54,328 nucleotides of DNA from Puniceicoccales bacterium (GTDB lineage: Bacteria; Verrucomicrobiota; Verrucomicrobiia; Opitutales; JAIRLM01): positions 1-54,328 of the forward strand of contig JAITKJ010000021.1 in the NCBI GenBank assembly GCA_031278455.1, read 5' to 3'. Of this stretch, positions 23,636 through 32,376 are shown piece after piece. Each line of letters starts with the position of its first letter. Position 1 is the first letter of the stretch. A model generated the notes under the pieces. The model saw only the letters and a program-made list of their open reading frames with translations. It had not been told where the DNA came from and did no database searches. Made by a program: the position numbers and the translations under genes.

Positions 23636-25870
23636 GTGAGAAAATGGCTTTTATGGGCACTACTATTTTTTCCGCTGGTGTCACCGGTGGCAGCTATGGA
23701 TGAGATTTTTTTTGAGGTTGGCGGGGATATCCCTACGGACTCAAATGCCGTCTGCGGAGTTTTAGACAACGGCCTACACTATTATATTCTGCCAAATAAG
23801 GAACCGCCCGGCAAGGTAAGCATGCGGCTATTCGTAGGCGTTGGATCACTAATGGAATCAGATTCCCAACGGGGGGTAGCGCATTTTCTGGAACACATGG
23901 CATTTTGCGGATCAGAAAATTTTTCCCAGAATGATCTTATTGACGAACTACATCGCATGGGAATGCAGTCTGGGTACCACACCGCGGCCACCACGGGCTT
24001 CACGGAAACGGTCTACCGGTTGGAATTGCCCATGGGAACTCGACAAATGCTTAACGACGCACTGTTGATATTTCGGGATTATCTAACCGGCCTTAAGCTT
24101 GCCCCCAGAGAACTCGACTTGGAACGTATGGTTATTTTGAATGAACTTCGCGATATAAATCTGCCCAAGCACCGTGATATGCAAGCTAATTATAATTTTC
24201 TTTTTCCGGGTAGCATCATTGGAAAGCGTTTTCCAGTTGGAGCAGAAAATGCCATCGGCGAAATGACCGTAGATGATGTACGTAATTTTTATAAAAAATT
24301 CTATACGCCCAATGCCAGCGCCGTTGTCGTTGTCGGAGACGTGGATCCGCAAATGGTCATCCGATGCCTCAAGCATACCATGGGGGATATTCCCCCTGGA
24401 AGAAGTTCCCAACCAACGGACACGGGCAAAATTAAAGCCTCAGGGATTTGTGCAAACGTTTACCGAGATGCAGAATTACCGCAGGTGACCGTGTCCATTA
24501 ATGCCGTTGAACCTTTGAAAGGGATGCGCGATTCTAAAGAATTGCGACGAAAAAATATTTATGATCGGGTAGGCAATCACGTGGTCACCCGACGTTTAGA
24601 ACGGCTCTCCAAGCAGCCGAATGCGTCCTTTGATGCGGGAGAAAGCAGTACCACCTATAGCATGCGCAATGGCGTACGTATGACCTCAATAACTCTTACC
24701 ACCGACGGAGACCGTGTTCTCGAGGCCATGCGAACAGCGGAAAAAGCTCTACGCATGGCTATGGAAACAGAATTTTCACCGGCAGAGGTTGAAAAGGCAA
24801 AAGCGGCGATCTTAAAACACTATGCAGATAAACTGAATCAGTCGAAATCTAAGCAATCCACCAAATTGGCCAATAGATGGGTCCGAGCCATTGGAAATAA
24901 CCATGTCCCAACGTCACTTGAGTGGGATTATGAATTTGCCAAAGGTGTGATGGCCGCAATGACATCAGCCGATGCATGGCAAGCTTATCGTGAGAGATGG
25001 GCTCCCACGAATCGCCTGCTCTATGCGTCTGGAAACTTGCCGAGAAACATCGGAGAACTCTCCCTCCATGCCGCTTATACCAAGTCCCAGCGGGAATTTT
25101 CCCGCTTTGATGCACATCCAATTGCGGAAACATTTGCCTATAAAGACTTCGGCAAGCCGGGAAAGATTATCCTGAATTCCTACGATAAAGAATTGAATCT
25201 GTATTGTTACACATTCGAAAATGGCGTGCGGCTCAATATTAAGCCAACGACATGCGAAGCTGGAAAAGTTTTTGTACACGTGCGTTTTGGGCGTGGATTA
25301 CTTACCGAGCCCCGAGGAAAGGAGGGATTAGCCAAGTTTGCCGCCTGGTCCTTCGTAGAAGGTGGCCTGGACCGGCATAGTTGCGATGACCTGCAAGATA
25401 TTTTTGCCGGCAGAACTTGGGATGTGTGCTTTGACGTTGGCGTAGACGCATTTATACTTTCGGGGCGTACCATACGGGAGGATTTGGATGACGAACTAAT
25501 GCTTCTGGCGGCATATATCGTAGATCCGGCATTTTCTGAAGCTGGCGCACATGAGGCACAAAAAGTCATTACTAGGGTTTATTCAGAAGCGGAGAGCGTC
25601 ATTGAAGGCGCTTCAGGGCACGAGGGGCAACAATTTTTTAAAAATAATAGCCCATTCTTGGGTTATCCCAGCCAAAAGGTGATGACCGACTATACCATGG
25701 AAGATGTGCGAGATTGGTTTGTGGAGGAATTGCGCGACGGTTACATAGAAATCACCATCGTGGGCGACGTGGATGTAAATCGCGCGTTTGATGGGGCGCA
25801 CAAAACATTTGGTGCACTCAATGCGCGCACGGGAAAAATAGCGGCAACGATAGGAGCGGCAACGATGTGA
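23636..25870 (+). CDS. Secreted M16-family zinc metallopeptidase (insulinase/pitrilysin type)
   Basis: 744 aa with a GTG start. Residues 1-20 form a signal peptide (KWLLWALLFFPLVSPVAA), so it is exported to the periplasm or envelope. The inverted zinc motif HxxEH is present as HFLEH at 83-87 within GVAHFLEHMAFCGSENF, with the third ligand expected in the downstream LERMVILNELRD segment. Two M16 halves are recognisable: an N-terminal active one and a degenerate C-terminal one (from about ENGVRLNIKPT). The protein is shorter than the roughly 930 aa of PqqL/pitrilysin-like members. It probably degrades peptides in the periplasm. It follows obgE directly but has its own TTGACA. Confidence 0.9.
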   Translation: MRKWLLWALLFFPLVSPVAAMDEIFFEVGGDIPTDSNAVCGVLDNGLHYYILPNKEPPGKVSMRLFVGVGSLMESDSQRGVAHFLEHMAFCGSENFSQNDLIDELHRMGMQSGYHTAATTGFTETVYRLELPMGTRQMLNDALLIFRDYLTGLKLAPRELDLERMVILNELRDINLPKHRDMQANYNFLFPGSIIGKRFPVGAENAIGEMTVDDVRNFYKKFYTPNASAVVVVGDVDPQMVIRCLKHTMGDIPPGRSSQPTDTGKIKASGICANVYRDAELPQVTVSINAVEPLKGMRDSKELRRKNIYDRVGNHVVTRRLERLSKQPNASFDAGESSTTYSMRNGVRMTSITLTTDGDRVLEAMRTAEKALRMAMETEFSPAEVEKAKAAILKHYADKLNQSKSKQSTKLANRWVRAIGNNHVPTSLEWDYEFAKGVMAAMTSADAWQAYRERWAPTNRLLYASGNLPRNIGELSLHAAYTKSQREFSRFDAHPIAETFAYKDFGKPGKIILNSYDKELNLYCYTFENGVRLNIKPTTCEAGKVFVHVRFGRGLLTEPRGKEGLAKFAAWSFVEGGLDRHSCDDLQDIFAGRTWDVCFDVGVDAFILSGRTIREDLDDELMLLAAYIVDPAFSEAGAHEAQKVITRVYSEAESVIEGASGHEGQQFFKNNSPFLGYPSQKVMTDYTMEDVRDWFVEELRDGYIEITIVGDVDVNRAFDGAHKTFGALNARTGKIAATIGAATM

Positions 25871-26037
25871 GCGTATTTCTCGCCGAAAATTGATAGTGTC
25901 TACGCATTGTTTCCGGGTCCAACAAGCATTTCGGGCCGTATAATGTTTGTCGCCAAAAATAAATCTTGCGCACAAAGCCAAAGGCGCAGTGCCAAATCCG
26001 ACAATTCGCATGGCAAATTTTAAATTCCAAGGTATCT

Positions 26038-27342
26038 ATGGAAATCCGCGCTAGTACATCTTTGCTGCATCGGTATTTAGATCGTCCAAATGTAGGAACA
26101 ATCTGTACCATTACCGGGCTCATCGGCGCAATTGCCACGGCTCCGCTTTGCTTTGGATTGCTTTCCATCCCAGCCGTATTATCCTCGGTGGGCCCATTTC
26201 TGCTACCCGCGTTTATCTTCGCCTGCTACATTTTTGTCGTCGGCGTAACGATGGTCAGTTACCACCTATTTACTCGGCGGCCATCGCAGAAAGATCATTC
26301 TGGAAAGTCGCCCGTCGAAATCAAAAATCAATCACAAATGACACCAGCTGATCCGGCGTCAAAACCGATTGATCCAAAGCCAAATCCTCAACCAGCCTCT
26401 ATCGAGCCGCCCAACCCCAAAACAATGCCTGTGCCTGATAGCCTCAAGTATCTCAGGCCTGAAGACTATCCGCCTTTTGATAAGTTGATGCCGCCATTGA
26501 GCACACATTCGCCGACGGATTGGCTGCAAAATGCATACGACCACGCGGACAATTCGCAAAAAATACATCTACAAATTAAGTTGAAAAATGGTCGATCTAA
26601 GGATGTGTATGTTATGATTCTCCGCGGCGATGACCTAATGGCTGATCGCGGGAACGCTACCGGTCAGCATAAGGATTGGGACATCATAACAGAGGCGGCA
26701 AACCCAAATTTGGTATCTGGAGGCAATACCGCGGGTATAACATACAACCACTATGGAAATAATGGGTGGAAAGAAATGCTGACTTTTAAGAGGTTCCGTG
26801 CATACCAAGAAGGTCGCCAAAAATATTTCATAACGCACGCCGAATATTTCAGAAAGATGGAAGAGTCAATTCCAGCACATTTTCACGGGGCGCAAATCGC
26901 CTGTGGAGAAGTACTAACAAATGAAGGCGCTGACCACGGCAAGCCACATGGGTTTCAAGCGCTGACGCATATTTTAGGACCATCAGATGAAGCGGATATG
27001 CCTAAATTAAAGACAGGCTATGAGGGCCTCGGCAGGGAGTTTGCCCGAATCAATGCACATTCCGTCCATATTACAGGGGTTTCCGAGGCGATTTATGGCA
27101 GAGATCCGGTGGCATGCGCCGAGTCGGCCATTAACGGATTTCTCGACTCTCTAGTGACCAATTTGCAAAATGCAGATCCGCCGCCCGTGGATGAGTCGCC
27201 GGTGTATGCCGTGTTTGGAAGATTTAATTCGAGACAAAGTTATGCAGCTTCAGACGATCCTGCAACCTGGACTGGTGGAGATGCGGCATATAGGGACAAT
27301 CTCAAAATTTGGAAGGAGGCGCATCCTTCGTTGTGTCGCTAA
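26038..27342 (+). CDS. Membrane-anchored macrodomain protein; candidate effector
   Basis: 434 aa from ATG 26038 (AAGG six bases upstream). Residues about 19-41 and 52-76 are two closely spaced hydrophobic helices, a bilobed hydrophobic region like chlamydial Inc proteins. A Pro-rich linker (100-160) follows. Residues about 175-400 read as a macrodomain: ADP-ribose loop 1 as TEAANPNLVSGGN (220-230), IACGEVLTNEG, ALTHILGP, and loop 2 as GVSEAIYGRDPVACAESAI. The first Asn of the usual NAAN is Glu here, the second is kept. Macrodomains bind or hydrolyse ADP-ribose and its conjugates. A membrane-bound form next to a SidE-like gene suggests action on host ADP-ribosyl marks (inference). Its 3' end overlaps the convergent gene by 41 bases. 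Confidence 0.75.
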   Translation: MEIRASTSLLHRYLDRPNVGTICTITGLIGAIATAPLCFGLLSIPAVLSSVGPFLLPAFIFACYIFVVGVTMVSYHLFTRRPSQKDHSGKSPVEIKNQSQMTPADPASKPIDPKPNPQPASIEPPNPKTMPVPDSLKYLRPEDYPPFDKLMPPLSTHSPTDWLQNAYDHADNSQKIHLQIKLKNGRSKDVYVMILRGDDLMADRGNATGQHKDWDIITEAANPNLVSGGNTAGITYNHYGNNGWKEMLTFKRFRAYQEGRQKYFITHAEYFRKMEESIPAHFHGAQIACGEVLTNEGADHGKPHGFQALTHILGPSDEADMPKLKTGYEGLGREFARINAHSVHITGVSEAIYGRDPVACAESAINGFLDSLVTNLQNADPPPVDESPVYAVFGRFNSRQSYAASDDPATWTGGDAAYRDNLKIWKEAHPSLCR

Positions 27343-29107
27343 TCCATAGCTGACAGGAAAGCGGGCCGAGCGGATGAGAATCCGCGAGGCGCTGCAGGGA
27401 GTTTTTTTCATAAAATTGGTTCCCGTCGACGACGAGCCGGAAGGAATCGGGTGCAACATCGGCCAAAGGAAAATGCACGGTATGCAGGTCTGGGTTGACG
27501 AAAAAAAGCAACCGTTGCGGACCATGGGACAGGTTTGCATTGTAAAGCGCGCCGAGGGCGCTTTCTGAGTTATCTGTCTGAAAAAATTGAAAAAATCCTT
27601 TCTCCGGGGCTTCGCTCTGTCTTAGGAGTGTCCCTGCGGGTGAAAGCCGAAAACGAATCCATTGGGATACGTAGGCATGTAAGTATTGAAACTGCTCCAA
27701 CCGTTTCAGTGACAGGCGGTTTGTTTCGCCGTCTCTGTAGGTATTAGATGCCCCGCCCTTTGAGCGGAGAAAATCCTGTCCTTCGGTCAGCATGGGCACG
27801 CCAAGGCTCATGAACAGAATGGCGAACATGAGCCGGGTGCGCTGTAAGTCGTTGGGGCGCGGAAAACGGCCGTCCTGCATGTAAGTTTCGGTGATGCCAT
27901 CGATCCAAACGCGGTCGTCGTGGGATGCGGTGTAGTTAATGGATTGGGTTGGCACGCGTGTTAGATGGGACGTACAGCCGCCAAGGAAGTAGCGCAGTGC
28001 GTCCCGATTACCTGTGTCCAACACGTAACGGCGGATGGAGTCGCGAAAGTCATCATTCCAGTAACTCCATGTGGTGGGCTTAAGCTTCAGGGCGCAGTGG
28101 CCGCGAAAACTCCATGGCTCAGCGATGAGATAAACGCCCTCTTTTATGGCTCGCAGTTCGGTTTCAATGCACTTGAGGGTCTCCGCGTCGATTAATTCGG
28201 CCAGGTCGAAGCGAAATCCGTCCACATCGTAAATTTGCACCCAATGTTTGAGACTATCCAAAATCAACCGCCGGGCCATTGGCGCTTCCGTACGGAGGTC
28301 ATTGCCACAACCGCTAAAGTTGGTTAGTGTTCCGTTCGCGTTCGTGCGGAAAAAGTAATCCCCACCCAACATGCGCAGATGGTTCGGCTCGCCCACGTGA
28401 TTATAAACCACGTCTAAAATAAACTGAATACCCCGGTCATGGCATGCTCGAACGACGGCGGCAAGGTCGGCAATTTGGGAGCCGGTGGCCTTATTCATCG
28501 CATAGGAGCGGGTTGGGGCGAAGTAATTCACCGGCATGTATCCCCAATGATATTCGGCGTCTTCAAGGCTGTCGAACTCCTGCAATGGCTGCAGTTCCAA
28601 CGCATTGGTACCCAATTTGTGTAAATAAGACCCGGGATCGGTCAGCCAGCGGCGAAAAATTTCGTAGGTGGGTCGGTCGTGTTTCTCCTCGTACAATCCA
28701 AGCAGGTCCCGCAAATGGCCTTCGAGAATAATCAAATCTTCCATCGGAATCGGCGCATGGCGTTCAGCGGGCTTGGATAAGCGGTTGCGGTCAATGACAA
28801 TTCCAGGACCACGCGCGGACCAAGCCGCCAGAGCATATGGATCGAGAATGTGTGCATAATCCTCCGGCGAAATGGAAAATTCATTCTTGGGAACGACTTG
28901 AATAGCATAGGGAATCCAGTCAAGATTTTGGTCCACCTGTGCCTCCCAAAGTCCCTCCTTCACCTCGCGTGCCTGAAGTGAATTTTCCAACTGGGGCCCA
29001 TGGCGAATGGAAAGTTCCCGGGCGTTAGGTGCAAAAACACGGAACAGCGTCCCAGCCGGGGACGGAAAGGCGCCAAGGGGATCATCGTGACACAGGTCAC
29101 AGGTCAT
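27302..29107 (-). CDS. GH13 debranching-type alpha-glucanase (pullulanase/isoamylase-like)
   Basis: 601 aa. It starts at ATG 29107, overlapping the ABC gene stop by 11 bases. The N-terminal carbohydrate-binding CBM48-like part (GTLFRVFAPNARELSI) precedes a GH13 barrel. All four conserved regions are visible: FILDVVYNH (I), DGFRFDLAEL (II, Asp nucleophile), LIAEPWSF (III, Glu acid), and NYTASHDD (IV). Order and the YNHVGEPNHL segment suit type I pullulanase or glycogen debranching enzymes cutting alpha-1,6 links. No signal peptide, so it is probably cytoplasmic glycogen metabolism. It is the last gene of the lptE-EamA-ABC operon. The exact subfamily (PulA, TreX, GlgX) cannot be fixed by eye. 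Confidence 0.88.
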   Translation of the reverse strand: MTCDLCHDDPLGAFPSPAGTLFRVFAPNARELSIRHGPQLENSLQAREVKEGLWEAQVDQNLDWIPYAIQVVPKNEFSISPEDYAHILDPYALAAWSARGPGIVIDRNRLSKPAERHAPIPMEDLIILEGHLRDLLGLYEEKHDRPTYEIFRRWLTDPGSYLHKLGTNALELQPLQEFDSLEDAEYHWGYMPVNYFAPTRSYAMNKATGSQIADLAAVVRACHDRGIQFILDVVYNHVGEPNHLRMLGGDYFFRTNANGTLTNFSGCGNDLRTEAPMARRLILDSLKHWVQIYDVDGFRFDLAELIDAETLKCIETELRAIKEGVYLIAEPWSFRGHCALKLKPTTWSYWNDDFRDSIRRYVLDTGNRDALRYFLGGCTSHLTRVPTQSINYTASHDDRVWIDGITETYMQDGRFPRPNDLQRTRLMFAILFMSLGVPMLTEGQDFLRSKGGASNTYRDGETNRLSLKRLEQFQYLHAYVSQWIRFRLSPAGTLLRQSEAPEKGFFQFFQTDNSESALGALYNANLSHGPQRLLFFVNPDLHTVHFPLADVAPDSFRLVVDGNQFYEKNSLQRLADSHPLGPLSCQLWISDTTKDAPPSKF

Positions 29108-30857
29108 AGCCGTGAGTATGGGCGAGATAGAGCTGTTTGTAAAGGCCGCCATCGCGTAGGAGTTCCCCGTGGGTTCCCTGACGCACGACGGCGCCGCAGT
29201 CCAGAACGATAACCTCGTCCACGAACGAAAGCAAACTAAAGCGGTGGGAAATGATGATCACCGTGCGGTTGCTAAAAAGGGATCTCAGGGAATCGCGCAC
29301 ATCCGATTCGCATTGGGTGTCCAGCGCGCTCGTGGCCTCGTCGAGGATTAGAATTGGAGCGTCACGCAAGAAAGCACGGGCAATGGCGATACGCTGTCGC
29401 TGTCCTCCGGAGAGCAAATGGCCGTCCTCGCCGATGGGCGTGTGAATTCCCTGGGGAAGGGCGTCGATGAATTTATCCGCGTGGGCATTGCGAACCGCTT
29501 TTTCCACCTCCTGCTGCGTGGCATCCCGCCGACCCCAAAGAATATTTTCGTAGACCGTTCCGCTTACCAACGTCGGCGCCTGTGGCACGAAGGCAATGTG
29601 TTGGCGCAGATTTTCCGTCGTGAGGTGGGCAATATTAACGCCATCTATGGAAATGCACCCGGTCTGAACCCCGTAAAACCGCAGAAGGAGGTTTGCCAGC
29701 GTGGTTTTTCCCGCACCGCTCGGGCCAACGAGGGCATAGCTGCGACCCGCCTCCAAATGTAAGGAAAAATGCTGCAGCACTGGCCGCCTTGGGTCGTAGC
29801 AGAAGGTGACGTCGTCGAAGCGAATATCTCCGCAAACATCGCGCAGAACGGCCGGATTATGCGGCGGCGGATCAACCTCGTCCTCGTCCAAAAGGGATTC
29901 GATGCGGGATAGGGCGGAGAAGGAGCACTGCAGATTTCCGTAAAGCCGGCCGATATTTTTCACAGGGTCGTAGACAAGAAAGAGCGCCGTTCCAAGGGCC
30001 AGAAAGGTATCCCCGGGGATGCGCAGATGATACCCGTAGCAGGCGGCGATGCCGATGCCAACGGCTGCCCAAATTTCAGTGCTGGGAACAATGGAATAAT
30101 AGGCCATGCAGGTACGCAAATAGGCCTTGGAGTAGTCGCTGTTGCTGCGGCGGTAATTGCGAACCTCCCGATCTTCCATCACGAAGGCACGAACCTCCTG
30201 CACCGTGCTGAGGTTGGCGGTCAGGCGGGAAGTCAGATGGGAAATCTTCTCCTGGGCAATCAGGTTATATTCCCATACCCAGCGGCCGAAAATAATGATG
30301 GGTATGGCGCTGAGTCCCACTAAAATAAGCAACAGAAGCATGGTTTCCCCGTTGGCAACCCGTAGACAAAGGAAAATAACCGCAATTATGCCACTGATGA
30401 GGGTTATGGGTCGCTGGAAGATTTCATGGGCGATGCTTACGAAGCAGGATTGGATGATGTTTACGTCGTTGGCCGCCCGCGAAATAACATCTCCGGCTGA
30501 TGTTTTGTGGAAAAACGCCAGGGGCAGCCGCTGGATTTTTTGAAATATTTTAAGCCGTATGGACTTCAAAATAGCCTGGCCAACAACTGCCAAAAGGTAG
30601 GTGTTCAAAAACCCACAAACACTGCGTACAAAAATAAGCACAAATGGCAAGGAGCAGTAATAAACCAATAGCCACAGAGTAATGCTGTCCCGGGAAAATA
30701 CCCCACCAACCAGATATTTCAGTAGGATGGGAATGCCGAACCCACTGGCAAAGCCATTGATAAGTCCGGTGACGAGGGCAAAGAATATCTGCCAACGGCA
30801 AAATCGCAGCCCGTCAAGGTACTTCAGCATGGCGCCATAACGGACTCTTCTTCGCAT
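29097..30857 (-). CDS. ABC exporter, MsbA-like (fused permease and ATPase)
   Basis: 586 aa half-transporter. The N-terminal membrane domain has about six helices (such as IFFALVTGLINGFASGFG and MLLLLILVGLSAIPIIIF) with the ABC_membrane motif SAGDVISRAANDVNII. The C-terminal nucleotide-binding domain shows Walker A GPSGAGKTT, Q-loop FVPQAPTLV, signature LLSGGQRQRIAIARA, Walker B ILILDEATSALD and the switch His in ISHRF. Homodimers of this type flip lipid A-core or other lipids and drugs. Co-transcription with an LptE-like gene favours an envelope lipid substrate. ATG 30857 is chosen over the adjoining GTG, with GGGTGA upstream. Confidence 0.9.
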   Translation of the reverse strand: MRRRVRYGAMLKYLDGLRFCRWQIFFALVTGLINGFASGFGIPILLKYLVGGVFSRDSITLWLLVYYCSLPFVLIFVRSVCGFLNTYLLAVVGQAILKSIRLKIFQKIQRLPLAFFHKTSAGDVISRAANDVNIIQSCFVSIAHEIFQRPITLISGIIAVIFLCLRVANGETMLLLLILVGLSAIPIIIFGRWVWEYNLIAQEKISHLTSRLTANLSTVQEVRAFVMEDREVRNYRRSNSDYSKAYLRTCMAYYSIVPSTEIWAAVGIGIAACYGYHLRIPGDTFLALGTALFLVYDPVKNIGRLYGNLQCSFSALSRIESLLDEDEVDPPPHNPAVLRDVCGDIRFDDVTFCYDPRRPVLQHFSLHLEAGRSYALVGPSGAGKTTLANLLLRFYGVQTGCISIDGVNIAHLTTENLRQHIAFVPQAPTLVSGTVYENILWGRRDATQQEVEKAVRNAHADKFIDALPQGIHTPIGEDGHLLSGGQRQRIAIARAFLRDAPILILDEATSALDTQCESDVRDSLRSLFSNRTVIIISHRFSLLSFVDEVIVLDCGAVVRQGTHGELLRDGGLYKQLYLAHTHGYDL

Positions 30858-30860
30858 CAC

Positions 30861-31733
30861 TCACCCTTTCCCGCACGTGCTACGTTGCCCTCGTTCTAGG
30901 TGGTAGCACGCCAAAAGCAATCCCAATGTGCCGGCCACACCAACCACCTGTTTCCACCCACCAAAGGGATCGCCAAAAAAGGCGATGGCCAGGACAATGC
31001 CGAAAAGAATGGGCAGATTGTTGCAAATGGCTAACACGGCCGAATTCACTCGCACGGCCCCCCGATTCCACAAATAATTCCCAAGACCACAGCACAGCAC
31101 GCCAAGAAAGAAAAATTCACCGACCACGTGCTTCCAATGAACATTTAAGATCCCCAGGGGCAACGGACTAAAGACCACCGTCGGGATTAGTGCAATTGTT
31201 GCGCCCAAATAGAACCACGCCATGGCGGAACTGTCCCGCACTTGGAAGCGTTCGTGTAACCGACGGTAGAGGATTTGACCCAAAACATAGCAAATATTAC
31301 AGAGTTGTGTGTATAAAATGCCCCGCCAGGGAAATTGCTTCGTGCCGTCAACGACCATTGCCAGGCGGGTAAAAGCAAGTGTGGGCAGGGCAATGGCAAA
31401 TTGTCCCAGGGAAAATTTCCGCTGAAAAATGCCGTTGAGCAGGGGCACATAAACCGCCGTCGTTGTGGAAAGCAACGCCACGGTCCCCGGAGAGAGGTAC
31501 TTATAGGAATACTGGGAAAAAAGGTACATAAGTCCCAGCTGAATAGCGCCGATGGCCATGCATTTGAAGCGAATTCCAGCCGTGTCCCGGCGGAAGAGCA
31601 TTGGTGCGAACATCAACGCACCCAAAAGCACATAGAGAAAACTCATCCACTGGGGCGGGATGAAACGGATTATGTCGTCGTTGACACCGTAGGAAACTCC
31701 CCACAGCAGCGCCGTAACCAGCAGGAAAATCAT
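30861..31733 (-). CDS. EamA/DMT-superfamily transporter
   Basis: 290 aa, essentially all hydrophobic, with about ten transmembrane segments in two related halves. The first half starts MIFLLVTALLWGVSYGVN with the family's typical WG..Y..; the second has GVLCCGLGNYLWNRGAVRV and AICNNLPILFGIVLAIAFFGDP, where a P-x-(F/L) helix and acidic FFGDPF end match EamA repeats. It moves a small metabolite across the inner membrane; the substrate cannot be told. The start at 31733 removes a short non-conserved extension. It stops 3 bases before the ABC gene start. Confidence 0.85.
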   Translation of the reverse strand: MIFLLVTALLWGVSYGVNDDIIRFIPPQWMSFLYVLLGALMFAPMLFRRDTAGIRFKCMAIGAIQLGLMYLFSQYSYKYLSPGTVALLSTTTAVYVPLLNGIFQRKFSLGQFAIALPTLAFTRLAMVVDGTKQFPWRGILYTQLCNICYVLGQILYRRLHERFQVRDSSAMAWFYLGATIALIPTVVFSPLPLGILNVHWKHVVGEFFFLGVLCCGLGNYLWNRGAVRVNSAVLAICNNLPILFGIVLAIAFFGDPFGGWKQVVGVAGTLGLLLACYHLERGQRSTCGKG

Positions 31734-31767
31734 GGGATTGCCTACGGCACACACACGTTTTGTGCAA

Positions 31768-32328
31768 TTATTTTGCTTCTGTGTCGGTAATTTCCTCCGG
31801 AAAATCCATGGCTGAAGAAAGCAAATTACAGACCTTTTTAGCCAAAATACTAGCTATTTGACCGGCCGACTGCCTTTGTGCCTCAATGAAACTTGGATGC
31901 GTGGGCAAGGTAACCGTGGCTTGTGCGGTTTGTTTGGAAAAAATTTCTTTGCCAGTATTTCGTTCCACGAGCGTACAACTTGCACTCAGTGTTAGCGCGT
32001 AAGATTGCACGATATCAGAATTTTTGGTGGACGTGGTTCCAATGGCCTTGGAAAAATCATCAATATTCACGTCTAAAATAAATTCCGCATCTTCTAGCGT
32101 CCCAGCGGTCAATCCGGGCCGATTGTTAATTTCTTGGACAAGTTGCTGCAGAAAAATACTGCTAATTCCCGCATGGCTCGGACAGTTAGCAAATGGAGCT
32201 ACGTAGACAATACGTCTTGGTGCATGATTCCATCCGACGCGGTGGTAGGCGCAGCCGCAGGTGAATAGAAGTGCAAACAATGCAGAAACAGCCATCAAAC
32301 GGATCTCAGCCCCAAGACGAAACTTCAC
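31768..32328 (-). CDS. lptE: LptE-like outer-membrane lipoprotein
   Basis: 186 aa from a GTG at 32328 with AGGGAG upstream; the TTG further up is less likely. The N-terminus is a lipoprotein signal (MAVSALFALLFTCGC) with Cys in the CGCAYHR context. YHR(V)G right after the Cys, then RRIVYVAPFANCPSHAGISS and the DAEFILDVNIDDFSK pattern match the LptE/LPS-assembly lipoprotein family, where a core of about 150 residues forms a plug in LptD. This implies a lipopolysaccharide-bearing outer membrane. First gene of a four-gene minus-strand unit; TTGACA lies 31 bases upstream of the start. Confidence 0.75.
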   Translation of the reverse strand: MKFRLGAEIRLMAVSALFALLFTCGCAYHRVGWNHAPRRIVYVAPFANCPSHAGISSIFLQQLVQEINNRPGLTAGTLEDAEFILDVNIDDFSKAIGTTSTKNSDIVQSYALTLSASCTLVERNTGKEIFSKQTAQATVTLPTHPSFIEAQRQSAGQIASILAKKVCNLLSSAMDFPEEITDTEAK

Positions 32329-32365
32329 AGGAAAAAACTCCCTGCTCAATTTCGCCGGGTGTCAA
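32329..32365 (-). promoter_or_regulatory. Putative lptE-operon promoter, TTGACA 31 bases before GTG
   Basis: Minus strand TTGACA at 32365-32360 lies 31 bases upstream of the chosen GTG start. The expected -10 zone is GC-rich (GGGAGT), so promoter strength is doubtful. Unlike most members of the series, this gene also has an AGGGAG ribosome site. Confidence 0.35.
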
Positions 32366-32376
32366 GCGATGGTTCA

